Source: Panax quinquefolius (Eukaryota > Streptophyta > Magnoliopsida > Apiales > Araliaceae). From it: DNA of 64,000 bases. Below, piece after piece: positions 24,141-35,864 of the stretch. The position numbers and the translations under genes were made by a program. Below the pieces are notes generated by a model. That model did not search any database and was not told the origin of the DNA. It saw only the letters and a list, made by a program, of their open reading frames with translations. The DNA is taken from NCBI GenBank assembly GCA_020205615.1, contig CM035168.1, positions 9,242,237 to 9,306,236 of the forward strand, given 5' to 3'. How positions within the stretch are numbered: position 1 is the first letter of the stretch; each line of letters opens with the position of its first letter.

Positions 24141-24150
24141 TATAAATAGA
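24141..24150 (+). promoter_or_regulatory. TATA box of solo LTR C
   Basis: TATAAATAGA in the block CCTATAAATAGAAGC, conserved across family-1 LTRs. The downstream leader is followed after about 200 bases by the hairpin array. Confidence 0.7.
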
Positions 24151-24339
24151 AGCTTATTCTTCCTTCATTTCTCATCAATTCACTAAAGCTTTAGAGAAAT
24201 TATTATAGAGAGAAATTATAGAGAGAAAGAAAAAGAGAAGTCTGCTACCTCACTATTCTAATATTCAGTTCCTTCTAAGGTAAGGGGTATTATTCTTTCG
24301 TATTCATGAAGAGAGATATTTTCTTTCAATACTCGTAAG

Positions 24340-24835
24340 AGTTGTTATTCCATTCTTTATTATTATATTGGAATAACTTGTCTATGCAAAGTACCGCATA
24401 CATGGTGAAATTCTTCTGTTATTTCATTCTTTATTATTCTGTTGGAATAACCTGTCTGTGCGGTCTATCGCATGTCTAGTGAATTCTGTTGTTATTCCAT
24501 TCTTTATTATTCTATTGGAGCATCCTGTCTGTGCGGATTACGCATGACCTGGTTTCATTCTTTATTATTCTATTAGATCATCCTGTCTGTACGGATTACG
24601 CATGACCTAGTTCCATTCTTTATTATTCTATTGGAATATCCCATGCATGCGGATTACGCATTATGATTCCGGTTCTATTCTTTATTATTACATTGGGAAT
24701 AACATGTCCGCATTTGGCCTATCGTGATGCCTGGTGAATTCTTCTGTTATTCCATTCTTTATTATTCTGTTGGAATAACCTGTCTATATGGATTACCGCA
24801 TGCATGGTGAATGATCCTTCGTATTCATTCTTTAC
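24340..24835 (+). repeat. Tandem hairpin array in LTR C
   Basis: About eight degenerate units of 55-65 bp. Each has TTATTCCATTCTTTATTATT followed by a spacer and TTGGAATAAC, so TTATTCCA pairs with TGGAATAA, alternating with CGCATGCATGGTG-type segments. Equivalent arrays: 7140-7745, 12640-13205, 16040-16535, 27550-27995, 34858-35300, 40785-41270, 45190-45680, 52018-52505. Unit number differs between copies, so the array expands and contracts. Confidence 0.88.
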
Positions 24836-25418
24836 TAAATTGTGAAAATGATCTGTCTACGTGGATTACCGCATGGAGGGCGAAAATCCATTTGCAGTTT
24901 CATATATTCTATTATACTCAGTTGGTTAAAGTTTGGGTTCTATACTCCATGAAATTAGTAGAATATCCTGGATATTTGCGCTTCATCCAGTATCTTTTCC
25001 TGAAAATATTCTTCTGAGCATTCTTGAATTTTACTCCACAAAGCAGTATCATGTTGACAATTTGGACATAATTGATTTCAGGATAAATTAATTTATAAAT
25101 CTTTAAAATTTATTCTTAAACTTGTTTTATTGAATTATTATGTCATTGTCATCATCCTCGTACTTATATTGTGATGAAAGTCATCTTTGGCTTACGTGCA
25201 TAGATGGACTTGGTATGATTATGACCAGGGATCATTCGGTACAATCATGACCTGTAATGTTATAAATGATGTGGTAAAAGTCCTCAGTGGCCTGTAGTGC
25301 ATTGATGGACAGTGTTTGGTATGATTATGACCAGGGATTATTCGATATAGTCATGACCATTGATGATTTAATGATATCCTTGGCCCGTAGTGCAGGGATG
25401 ATTCGATGATTTGGTTTA

Positions 25419-28400
25419 TGTGACGCCCCCAAAAATGGGTATACATCACCCATCTTGAGTCGCCAGATACATGGTACAAAATTTAAATACAGCAGTCGTG
25501 CAAAATACGACGACATATATACTGTGAGTTTCAATACAAATATTGTAACGTATATAATACGAAAATATTCATACTCAAATTAATACATGTCATATAAAGT
25601 ACAAGAACAAATATTTCAAGTCTCCAAAGGGACACGAGAAGATTTCTGTTCTCTTCATTTTACTACGGTGCACTTTTGACGCTTTCAGGGTCGGGTTCTC
25701 ATCACCCTATTATTATTCACCAAAATAAATTATTAAGTGACGTATAAAATACGACACACACATCTTAGGTCCTCAATACAATTATATATTGCATGTCATG
25801 CCATAGTGAGTACTACTAATGCTATTATCTGGACCGTCACTCCATTTCCTAACTAGTCCCAACTATATTCTCATTTCCTGAAGAGAAAAATAAAGGAAAG
25901 GGTGAGCTCAACTAGCCCAGTAAGAAATATTATGACTAAGATAATGCAGAATAAATTATACTTAGCCTTCAACAATGTTAAACTAATAAAATACAATAGA
26001 CATCAAGTTTAACTGCAGCGGAATAAGCAATCCATTAGAAGAGTCAAGTAGAGCATGATATCTACTATCTTCTACGATTTAAAATGTTTTCATCAATTTT
26101 TATCGCTGAGACTCAGCTTAATAAATAAACCACATCATCGAGTCATCCCTGCACTACGGCCAAGGATATTCATTAAATCATCAATGGTCATGACTATACC
26201 GAATAATCCCTAGTCATAATCATACCAAAAACTGTCCATCAATGCACTACTGGCCACTGAGGACTTTTACCACATCATTTACAATATTACAGGTCATGAT
26301 TATATCAAAAGATCCCTGCTCATAATCATACCAAGTCCATCTATGCACGTAAGCCAAAGATGACTTTCATCACAATATAAGCATGAGGATGATGACAATG
26401 ATATAAGCATTAATCAAACGAAAAACAAGGATAAATATTAAAGACTTTAAATTTATCCAAATATTATCAATCACTTAATAAACTCATCATCTAATATTAT
26501 TAATATTATAACAATATTTTAATCACTTCTTAAATTTATAAACAATTTATTTCAATTGTTTACTCTTTACCAAATAATGCATTTATCATTCAAAATGCCA
26601 TACTCATAAAATTTCATCACCAATGATCAAATCCTCATCAAAAATCAGATATACCCTATATATAGATTTCCAAGCCATAAAATCCTATTTTCTAATTTCT
26701 CATTACTTCACATAACATATTTAACTCATATGTTTGTAATTAAACCATTTTAATGAAAAATTACCAAATCAACTTATTATTTTTCTATCCTTTGTCCAAA
26801 TATATATACATATATTTCATACACAACAAGTATTTTTTTTATAATTTTTCAACTCCCTTAAGTATTTTTTAAAAATCAATTTCTAATTAATTCCTTAAGA
26901 AATTAGCAACCTCAAGTTTAACTCCAGAAATTCCCAAATCTTGGCAGGATCTTACACATGTTAACGTGAGCTTCTAGTATAAATTGCATGGTCATTGGAG
27001 TTATAGAACTCCTGTTATAGCGTTTTTCGTCGAAAAAACCTAAATATTGAAATAGTCATAACTTGCTCATTTTAAGTCGGAATGAGCTCATTTTTGGACA
27101 GGAGGTACTTTATACCATATATTTCCATGTCCCAAAAGGCCAGAATTTTTCTCACAAATTAAGTGGCCAAAAATGCCCTTTTAAATTCCTGGGCAGTAGC
27201 TTTTTGGTACTTTGCAGTTTTTGACTCCTTCGCTAAAATTAGTCCATACGAAAATCTACGACACCTTTTCCAGTGATTCCACTTGGATAAGTTAGAAAAC
27301 TCATAGATCTAACTTTAGAACTTGTTCACACTCAAAAATTCGAAATATAATAGGAGATATGGTCAATTGAATTTCATGTTCCATTTTCACTAAAATCTGA
27401 TTTTCAACCCTTTGTGATTTCTAAGAAATTTTCATGTTTTCACATAATAACCCACATAACTCATCATAACACTTACTAATACTATATATACCCATGATTT
27501 TCATCAGTCCAATGCTTTTATTATGACTTTCATCATAATCCACGTAAACAGATCATTTCCATAATTTAATAAGGAATGAATACAAAGGATCATTAACCAT
27601 GCATGTGGTAATCCACATAGACAGATTATTCCAATAGAATAATAAAGAATGGAATAATCAAGAATTCACCATGCATGCGATAGATCGCATGCATGAGTTA
27701 TTCCCAAGAATAATAAATAATGGAATCGTGTCACGCGTAAACGCATGCATGTGATATATTAAGCGAATAATAAATAATGGAACCGGATCATGCGTAAATG
27801 CACGCATGTGATATATTCCGGCGTAATAATAAAGAATGGAATAATAGAAGAATTTCACCATATATATGCGTACTTGATAGAGTGGGTTATTCTAACATAA
27901 TAATAAAGAATGGAATAACAGTAAGAATTTCACCAAGTATAGGGTAGTCGCATATACAGTTATTCCAATGTAATAGTAAAGAATGGAATAATGAAGTTCT
28001 CTTCATGAAGACGAAAGAAATAATACCCCTTACGAGTACAACAAATAATATCCCTTACCTTATAAAGAAGAGTACTCTGATGGGTAGGGCGGGGATATAC
28101 TTGAAGAAAACTTGCACTACGTTCAAAGCTTTCTTAAACTCTAAAAAAATATGCTCAAGATTATAGAAGGAGAATTCTCTGAACTTCTGGTGTGATTTTT
28201 AATTCTAACTAAACATCTTATTTATAGGAAAAATAGAAATGATACTATGCAATAAAATATAATATATTCTATTTATAATATATATATATATATATTATTT
28301 AAAATCTAATAAAACAAATAACTTTATAAAAGTATTCTTTTTATATAAAAAGATTTTACTATGCAAACATTATGCAGCATTATGCAAATACTATGCATAA

Positions 28401-29243
28401 TAAAATATATTATATTCTAATTATTGTCTAATAAAACAAATAACTTTATAAAAGTATTCATTTTTATATAAAAAGCTTTTCATTTTATTACATTAATAAT
28501 ATTAATAAAACAAAATTTATATATATATATATATAAACCTCCGAGACTTCATAAAAAAAGACACCTCAATATATTTAACAACATTTATCATCATTATTAT
28601 AATTTATAATATTAATCGATTAGGTCATTCCCAGGAAAGAGGGGGCTTTCCAATAATGATTTCTCCCTATCATGCAGCAATTAGGTGACTAAACCTCTCT
28701 CGGCGTAACTTCTAGACATCGTTAATATTGCAAATAATAATATTAATAACTTTGTCGTCTCAATTATTGATTTAATAATATATAAAATATTGACAATAAT
28801 TGAATCAAATAACGTGAGTTATTATGCAACAATTATTGTAGCAATAATTGAACAAAATTGAGTGACTTCTCACGTAAGCATCAATAATCAATACCGTAAT
28901 GCTACTATGCAACCACGCCAGACATCGTTTCTTTTAACACCGTGTTCAACAACAGTTAATGGTAAAACTTCCGCCGTTATTTTTATAAAAATATTTTTGT
29001 CATTTTCTCAATCCGACAATAATTTCGTTGTGGGGTCCACCAATGATTGTGTTGTCGTATGAATATTCCCTGTTTAAAACGAATATTCCCCGACTAATCG
29101 AATATTATATAACAACTTGCATACTTTTCAAAATTTATAAATATTACCCACAACTATAACATTATCTCAAATCCACACCATAATTTTGAAAAAAAATATT
29201 TCGAGAAATTTAAATATTTATTCATAAAATTTGAGGTCTCACA
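25419..29243 (-). repeat. Element D 3' LTR (long subtype)
   Basis: 3825 bp. It differs from the A/B/C/E subtype by a 1.1 kb block at about 26400-27540, which contains the empty site (CCCAAAAG at about 27132-27139) of the hAT insertion found in the other LTR. Hairpin array 27550-27995, TATA 28219-28226 (minus), TA repeat near 28280. Confidence 0.88.
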
Positions 29244-29256
29244 ATCTCCCCTCCTT
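29244..29256 (-). promoter_or_regulatory. Element D polypurine tract
   Basis: Minus strand AAGGAGGGGAGAT next to the LTR start TGTGAGACCTC; identical to the tract of A. Confidence 0.85.
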
Positions 29257-29625
29257 ATGAAATTTTGCCCTCGAAATTTACGTACGTACCTGGTATGCTG
29301 AAGAGGTGAGGATACCTTGACTTCATTTCAGATTCAAACTCTTGAGGTATAACCTTTGAGTGTTGAATACGATCCTTCTTATCCAAGATTTTAACACGTA
29401 TCTCCTCATACGTTAAATCTTCTGCTATCTCGTCTAGTTCTAATCTAATAACGTGGTTCGGGTCATCCACATATTTATGTAACATCGATACGTTAAAAAC
29501 TTTATGAACACGCGACATAATTGGCGGTAAAACGAGTCTATAAGCCATAGTTCCTACTCGATCAAGGATTTCAAATGGTCCAATAAAATCGAGGGTTGAG
29601 ATTTTCTCTCTTCAGCAACTCTTTC
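29257..29625 (-). pseudogene. Integrase C-terminus plus truncated chromodomain (D)
   Basis: The open frame 29548-29255 begins AYRLVLPPIMSRVHKVFNVS, then LTYEEIRVKILDKKDRIQHS and KVIPQEFESEMKSRYPHLF. Upstream frames give ISTLDFIGPFEILDRVG (GPF motif). The chromodomain has its first strand and last helix, but the middle, normally KVIP-LVKVLW..H..EEATW-E, is absent. The frame is otherwise open to its end, which suggests selection after the deletion or a recent copy. Confidence 0.87.
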
Positions 29626-30060
29626 TTTTAAAATACCGCCCTCTTGAACCTTCTTCTTCGTATTCATCAGCTCCGGGTCTGTAGCTTTAACGGCTTAACA
29701 TTATCGACTAAAGTCGATTCTAATCGTATATTTGTTATCTTCACGTGGGTCCCTAGAGTCTTTAACTCTATCTTCATCATTTTTAAGTTATACGAAATGG
29801 GTTTTTGTTCTGGGGTCAATAGAAAATTCAATTTCACGCTCTAGGGGTAGGCTAAGAATTCTTCAAGAATACGTCTGGAAATTTATTAACAATAGAAATA
29901 TCATTCAAAACTGTGACTCTCATCCAAGACTTGGACAACACGTCACATTGATACCTATCAACTTGCCATCGTCATTCACAACGTCCCCTACGGAAAGTCT
30001 GGCTTCGGTGCATTCCACACAAGGAAGTCAACAATGAAAGGATATGGGCTCTTTACTTAT
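29626..30060 (-). pseudogene. RT N-terminal stub and pol junction (D)
   Basis: Minus strand at about 29960-29860 reads SWMRVTVLNDISIVNKFPDV and FLK, the lead-in to gypsy RT (family form: FPDVFPEDLPGLPPER). After some 100 bases it jumps to a segment also present in A (GACCCACGTGAAGATAA...) and then to the integrase tail. All catalytic RT, RNase H and integrase core residues are missing. Confidence 0.7.
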
Positions 30061-30106
30061 GGCTTGATATAACAGTGATTAACTTTAGTGGTTTGGTTGC
30101 TTGAAT

Positions 30107-30469
30107 TCATATAACAGGTTGGTTAGGAATATGAAAGCTAACAACCTTACGAAAATCTTGATGAGTAGTTAACCAATCGATTCCTAAAATCACATCAAAG
30201 GCAAGTATTTTCAAAGAGATAAGATCGACAGGTAACGTGAAAGTGTCGATTTGAATTAAACAAGATTTATAAATAGTGGAGGTAACGAAGGTTTCTTCCA
30301 ACAGAGTTTCAACAGATAAATCAAAGTCTAATTTTTCAAGAGCCAAGTTCAAACATTGAACACAACTAGGTGAAATAAAAGAGTGGGTAGAACCGATATC
30401 TAACAAGGTATAGACTTCGAAAGAGTTTATGATTAACTTACCCGTGATAACTTTGTTCAGGTTCCTCAA
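30107..30469 (-). CDS. Retropepsin-like protease, open frame with DIG in the active site (D)
   Basis: 120 codons open. Starts MRNLNKVITGKLIINSFEVY, then TLLDIGSTHSFISPSCVQCL, and ends ILAFDVILGIDWLTTHQDF. In the family the loop is D-T/S-G; here Thr/Ser is Ile (DIG), while element A keeps DTG. The Asp itself is kept. The fireman's-grip Thr/Ser is normally needed for dimeric aspartic proteases, so activity is doubtful although the frame is intact. The upstream coding frame is separated by stops near 30470-30630. Confidence 0.8.
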   Translation of the reverse strand: MRNLNKVITGKLIINSFEVYTLLDIGSTHSFISPSCVQCLNLALEKLDFDLSVETLLEETFVTSTIYKSCLIQIDTFTLPVDLISLKILAFDVILGIDWLTTHQDFRKVVSFHIPNQPVI

Positions 30470-30633
30470 AAAAAATGCTCTCTCTTAAACTACCGATTTT
30501 GACTTTTCTGGGACATTCCAGTTGGACTTAACTTTGTTGTAGAGTACATTCCACCCTTAATTGCTTCGTCACATTCCTGATCCATGATTCGAATCATTAC
30601 TCTCCAATCCATATCGAATTGGGGTTGACCTCT

Positions 30634-31236
30634 CTATACAGGGAAATTATGAATTCGATGTTGGATTCTCCCAATTGCTATCCAAAAACCAAAATCCATT
30701 TCATCTATTTTGGCCTTATTGGATCGGACGTCTTTTTCTACAATATCTACGTGTCGTGCGGCTTTTACCCATGCATCATCTATTCTAATTCGTTTAGTTG
30801 CTTCTTCTTTCATCAGAACTTTGTTCATAGCATTCTCAGATTCCAGCTCTAATATCTTATACTCTGCCAAAGAGTGCTTCTGTTCAAGAATCGCACATCG
30901 GGTAACACAATTTTGAATTATTACATCTCTTTGCTCTGCGACCGCCTGCCATTCTTCAGCCTGCTCTTCTAACTCATGAATACGATTTTGTATTTCTAAA
31001 TTTTGATCATAAAATTCTTCTAACCAATTCTCTTCAGGTTCCTCTTCTTCCTCTTCTTCCTCACTCTCAGCTGCTACCTCTGCAACTTGTTCGGGTGTAA
31101 CTATTAGTTATTCACTCACCACGTAGATATCTCTAATTTCTTCTTCGTCTGACATCACATTAACCTGGTTAGTGATTAAAGGTGTCTCAACGGTCTCATG
31201 TGCTTCATTGCATATCTCAACATTTTTGGATGCCAT
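30634..31236 (-). pseudogene. Gag leader fused to acidic coiled-coil protein (D)
   Basis: A 200-codon frame with a single stop at codon 43. Residues 1-24 (MASKNVEICNEAHETVETPL...) match the gag leader of A and E. After that no gag sequence follows. Instead there is an acidic run (SEEEEEEEEPEENWLEEF) and about 110 residues of heptad-like, Leu/Glu/Gln-rich sequence (EIQNRIHELEEQAEEWQAVA, ILEQKHSLAEYKILELESEN). It then ends in MDFGFWIAIGRIQHRIHNFP. I do not recognise the second part. It could be a replaced gag, an alternative structural protein or a captured host coiled coil. The start is chosen from homology of the leader with A and E. Confidence 0.75.
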
Positions 31237-31409
31237 TTTCAAATACTACCACAAAACAAGTGTTAATTAACATATCACATATTATCCCTATACTCTGACC
31301 GACCAATTAAATACCAAATAAACTTAGGTAGGTCATACTAGCGAAAGAATTCCCCATCTCTCCCCTCCTAGTTCTTGTCTCACATCTCAGTCAGGGATCA
31401 TATCCCTAA

Positions 31410-31421
31410 GCTTTGATACCA
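31410..31421 (-). promoter_or_regulatory. Primer-binding site of D
   Basis: Minus strand TGGTATCAAAGC, one base different from TGGTATCAGAGC in E and G. It lies two bases from the 5' LTR. Confidence 0.82.
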
Positions 31422-33156
31422 ACTGTGACGCCCCCAAAAATGGGTATACATCATCCATCTTGAGTCGCCAAATACATGGTACAAAATTCAAATACAACTT
31501 AATTATACAACAGTCGTGCAAAATACGACGACATATATACTATGAGTTTCAATACAAATATTGTAACGTATATAATATGACAATATTCATACTTAAATTA
31601 ATACATGCCATATAAAGTACAGCAACAAATATTTCAAGTCTCCAAAGGGACACGAGAAGATTTCTGTTCACTTCATTTTACTGCGATGCACTTTTGATGC
31701 TTTCAGGGTCGGGTTCTCATCACCCTATTGTTGTTCACCAAAATCAATTATTAAGTGACGTATAAAATACGACACACGCATCTTAGGTCCTTAATACAAT
31801 TATATATTGCATGTCATGCCATAGTGAGGACTACTAATGATAATATCTGGACCGTCACTCCATTCCCCGACTAGTTCCAGCTATATTCTAATTTCCTGAA
31901 GAGAACAATAAAAGAAAGGTTGAGCTCAACTAGCCCAGTAAGAAATATTATGACTAAGATAATGCAGAATAAATTATACTTAGCCTTAAACAATGTTAAA
32001 CTGATAAAATACAACAGACATCAAGTTTAACTGCAACGGAATAAGCAATCCATTAGAAGAGTCAAGTAGAGCATGATATCTACTATCTTCTATTATTTAA
32101 AATGTTTTCATCAATATTTACCGTTGAGACTCAGCTTAATAAATAAACCACATCATCGAGTCATCCCTACACTACGGGTCAAGGATATTCATTAAATCAT
32201 CAATGGTCATGACTATACCGAATAATCCCTAGTCATAATCAAACCAAAAACTGTCCATTAATGCACTACTAGCCACTGAGGACTTTTACCACATCATTTA
32301 CAACATTACAGGTCATGATTATACCGAATGATCCATGGTCATAATCATACCAAGTTCATCTATGCACGTAAGCCAAAGATGACTTTCATCACAATATAAG
32401 CATGAGGATGATGACAATGATATAAGCATTAATCAAACGAAAAACAAGGATAAATATTAAAGACTTTAAATTTATCCAAATATTATCAATCACTTAATAA
32501 ACTCATCATCTAATATTATTAACATTATAACAATATTTTAATCACTTCTTAAATTTATAAACAATTTATTTCAATTGTTTACACTTTACCAAATAATGCA
32601 TTTAATCATTCAAAAATGCCATACTCATAAAATTTCATCACCAATGATCAAATTCCTCATCAAAAATCTGCATGTACCCTATATAGGATTCCCAAGCCAT
32701 AAAATCCTATTTTCTAATTTCGTTACTTCACATAACATATTTAACTCATATGTTTGTAACTAAACCATTTTAATGAAAAATTACCAAATCAATTTATTAT
32801 TTTTCTATCCTTTGTCCAAATATATATACATATATTTCATACACAACAAGTATTTTTTTATAATTTTTCAACTCCCTTAAGTATTTTTCAAAATCAATTT
32901 CTAATTAATTCCTTAAGAAATTAGCTACCTCAAGTTTAACTCCGTAAATTCCCAAATCTTGGCGGGATCTTACACATGTTAACGTGAGCTTCCAGCTTTA
33001 AATTTCATGGTCATCTGAGTTATAGAACTCCTAAGTTATAAATTTCATCGAAAAAACCTAAATATTGAAATAGTCATAACTTGCTCATTTTAAAACGGAA
33101 TGAGCTCATTTTTGGACAAGAGGTACTTTATACCATATATTTCCATGTCCCAAAAG

Positions 33157-34432
33157 TAGGGGTGAGTAATTCGGTTATAACCGAATTGAATAGCTTATTC
33201 GGTTATAACCGAAAATTAAAATTTGCTTAATTGTACTATCCGAAAAACTAATCGAAATTAAAAAATAACCGAATAACCGAAAATCGAATAACCTAATTTA
33301 CAAGTGATTATTTCGGTTAATAACTGAACTTAAGTTCCATTATATCAAATAAAAAAAATCAAAGAGACTTGTAATAATTTCTGTTGTTCATGAAACAGAA
33401 TAAATTTTGAAAATGATTGATCTTCTCATGTAAGACATTTAAACCCACCTTCCCCATCAATCGTGGAGACTGGAGATCACTAAAACACATTTAACGAAGA
33501 AATTAATCAAACTAATTGTATAACACCAAGTCATCAACTTAAAAACTGCAATTATACACACCCACCAAAAACAAAAAGGTAATCTTCAAAAGGAGAGGAG
33601 TTTGAACATGTAAAATCATCATATACACAGAAAAAGACAATAACTAAATCATAGTTTGTCTACAAAATCAAACCCATATCCTTAACAAACCCATCAAGTA
33701 AAACAACAATCTTTTGCTTACAAAATGGGAGAAAAATTACAAGTCACGATTTGAGAGGCAGACTAAGTAAGTTGCAGTAAGTCGTAACCAGTAAGCTTGG
33801 ATCGGGCGGAATTGCAGAGGCCGGAGTGGGGATCCTCATGATTTGCAAAAGCGAAGTTGTGGCTATGAAGCTTGAAGAGGCGGAATCGGAAATTTGGGAT
33901 TTAGGGATTTGGTTTGGGTTAGAAATTTGGGTTAGAGAGTGGGAGTCCGAGAGACTGAGAGAGGCGTCAAAGTAGACCGGTAGAGTGAAATCGGTCATTA
34001 AGTCCAGCTGAACATGGTGAAGACATTTTCCTGCAGATCAAGATCTTGGGTTTGATTTTGAAGATGAGTAGATGATCGTGTTCAATTTGAAGATCTGAGA
34101 CTTAGATTAAAGTCCGGGGTCAAGGGCGATCTATCCGGCCAGCTAATAGATTTTTACTAAAAGAAGCTTTATGAGATAAAGTGTAGTAGTAGACCAATAG
34201 TAGGCAGCAACTTTATTCGATTATATTAGTATTTTAATTTTGTAAAACTTTATTCGGTTATTCGGTTAAACCGAATAACCCAAAAATGATACCCGTACAA
34301 ACTAACCGAAAACCGTAAATAATTTTGGATATAACCGAAATGTTAAAAATAACCGAATTATTAGAAAATTTTGGTTAAATTATTTCGGTTCGGTTCAGTA
34401 ATTCGGTTATACCCATTTTTCGCTCAGTCCTA
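33157..34432. mobile_element. Non-autonomous hAT element
   Basis: Starts TAGGGGTGAGTAATTCGG; the opposite end read inward is TAGGACTGAGCG...GGGTATAACCG. It is flanked by the 8 bp duplication CCCAAAAG (33149-33156, 34433-34440), the size expected for hAT. Many AACCGAAT / ATTCGGTT motifs fill both subterminal regions, as in transposase-binding arrays. The other LTR of D carries the empty site, so insertion followed D. No transposase. Confidence 0.92.
33744..33998 (-). other. Possible captured gene piece inside the hAT element
   Basis: 84 open codons (MTDFTLPVYFDASLSLSDSH... PTPASAIPPDPSLL), with higher G+C and Ser/Pro content than the surroundings. The interior of the hAT (about 33740-34130) has a texture unlike its AT-rich ends. 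I cannot assign it to a family. Capture of host 5' UTR or exon sequence is one explanation. Confidence 0.3.
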
Positions 34433-35833
34433 CCCAAAAGGCCAGAATTTTTCTCACAAATTAAGTGGCCAAAAATGCCCTTTTAAATTCCTGGGCGGTA
34501 GCTTTTTGGTACTTTGCAGTTTTTGACTCCTTTGATAAAATCAGTCCATACGAAAATCTACGACACCTTTTCCAATGATTCTACTTGGATAAGTTAGAAA
34601 ACTCATAGATCTAACTCTAGAACTTGACCACACTAAAAAATTCAAAATATAATAGGAGATATGGTCAATTGAATTTCGTGTTCCATTTTCACTAAAATCT
34701 AATTTTCAACCCTTTGTGATTTCTAATAAACTTTCATGTTTTCACATAATAACCCACATAACTCATCATAACACTTACTAATACTACATATACCCATGAT
34801 TTTTATCAGTCCAATGCTTTTATTATGACTTTCATCATAATCCACGTAAACAGATCATTTCCACAATTTAATAAGGAATGATACAAAGGATCATTCACTA
34901 TGCATGTAGTAATCAACATAGACAGGTTATTCCAACAGAATAATAAAGAATGGAATAACTGAAGAATTCACCATGTATGCGATAGATCGCACAGAAAAGT
35001 TATTCCCAACAGAATAATAAATAATGAAACTAGGTCATGCGTAAACGCACAGACAAAATATTCTGACAGAATAATAAATAATGGAACCAGGTCATGTGTA
35101 AACGCATAGACAGGATATTCCAACAGAATAATAAAGAATGGAATAATAGAAGAATTTCACCATGTATGTGGTACTTCAGCATGATAAAAGTTATTCTAAC
35201 ATAATAATAAAGAATGGAATAATGTAAGAATTTCACCAAGTATAGGGTAGTCCGCATATACAGGTTATTCCAATAGAATAGTAAAGAATGGAATAATAGA
35301 AGTTCTCTTCATGAAGATGAAAGAAATAATACCCCTTACGAGTACAACAAATAATATCTCTTACCTTATAAAGAAGAGTACTCTACCTGCAGGTAAGGTG
35401 GATATACTTGAAGAAAACTTGCTCAGATCAAGCTCAAAGATTTCTTAAACTCTAAAGAAATACGCTCAAGATTATAGAAGGAGAATTCTCTGAACTTCTG
35501 GTGTGATTTTCAATTCTAACAAAGCATCCTATTTATAGGAAAAATAGAAAGGATACTATGCAATAAAATATAATATATTCTATTTATAAATATATATATA
35601 TATATATATTATTTAAAATCTAATAAAATAAATAATTTTATAAAAGTATTATGTTTTATATAAAAAGATATTATTATGCAAACACTATGCAGACACTTAT
35701 ACAAACACTATGCATAATAAAATATATTATATTCTAATTATTGTCTAATAAAATAAATAACTTTATAAAATTATTCATTTATATAAAAAGCTTTTCTATT
35801 TTAATATATTAATAATACTAATAAAACAAAATT

Positions 35834-35864
<31 letters not shown>

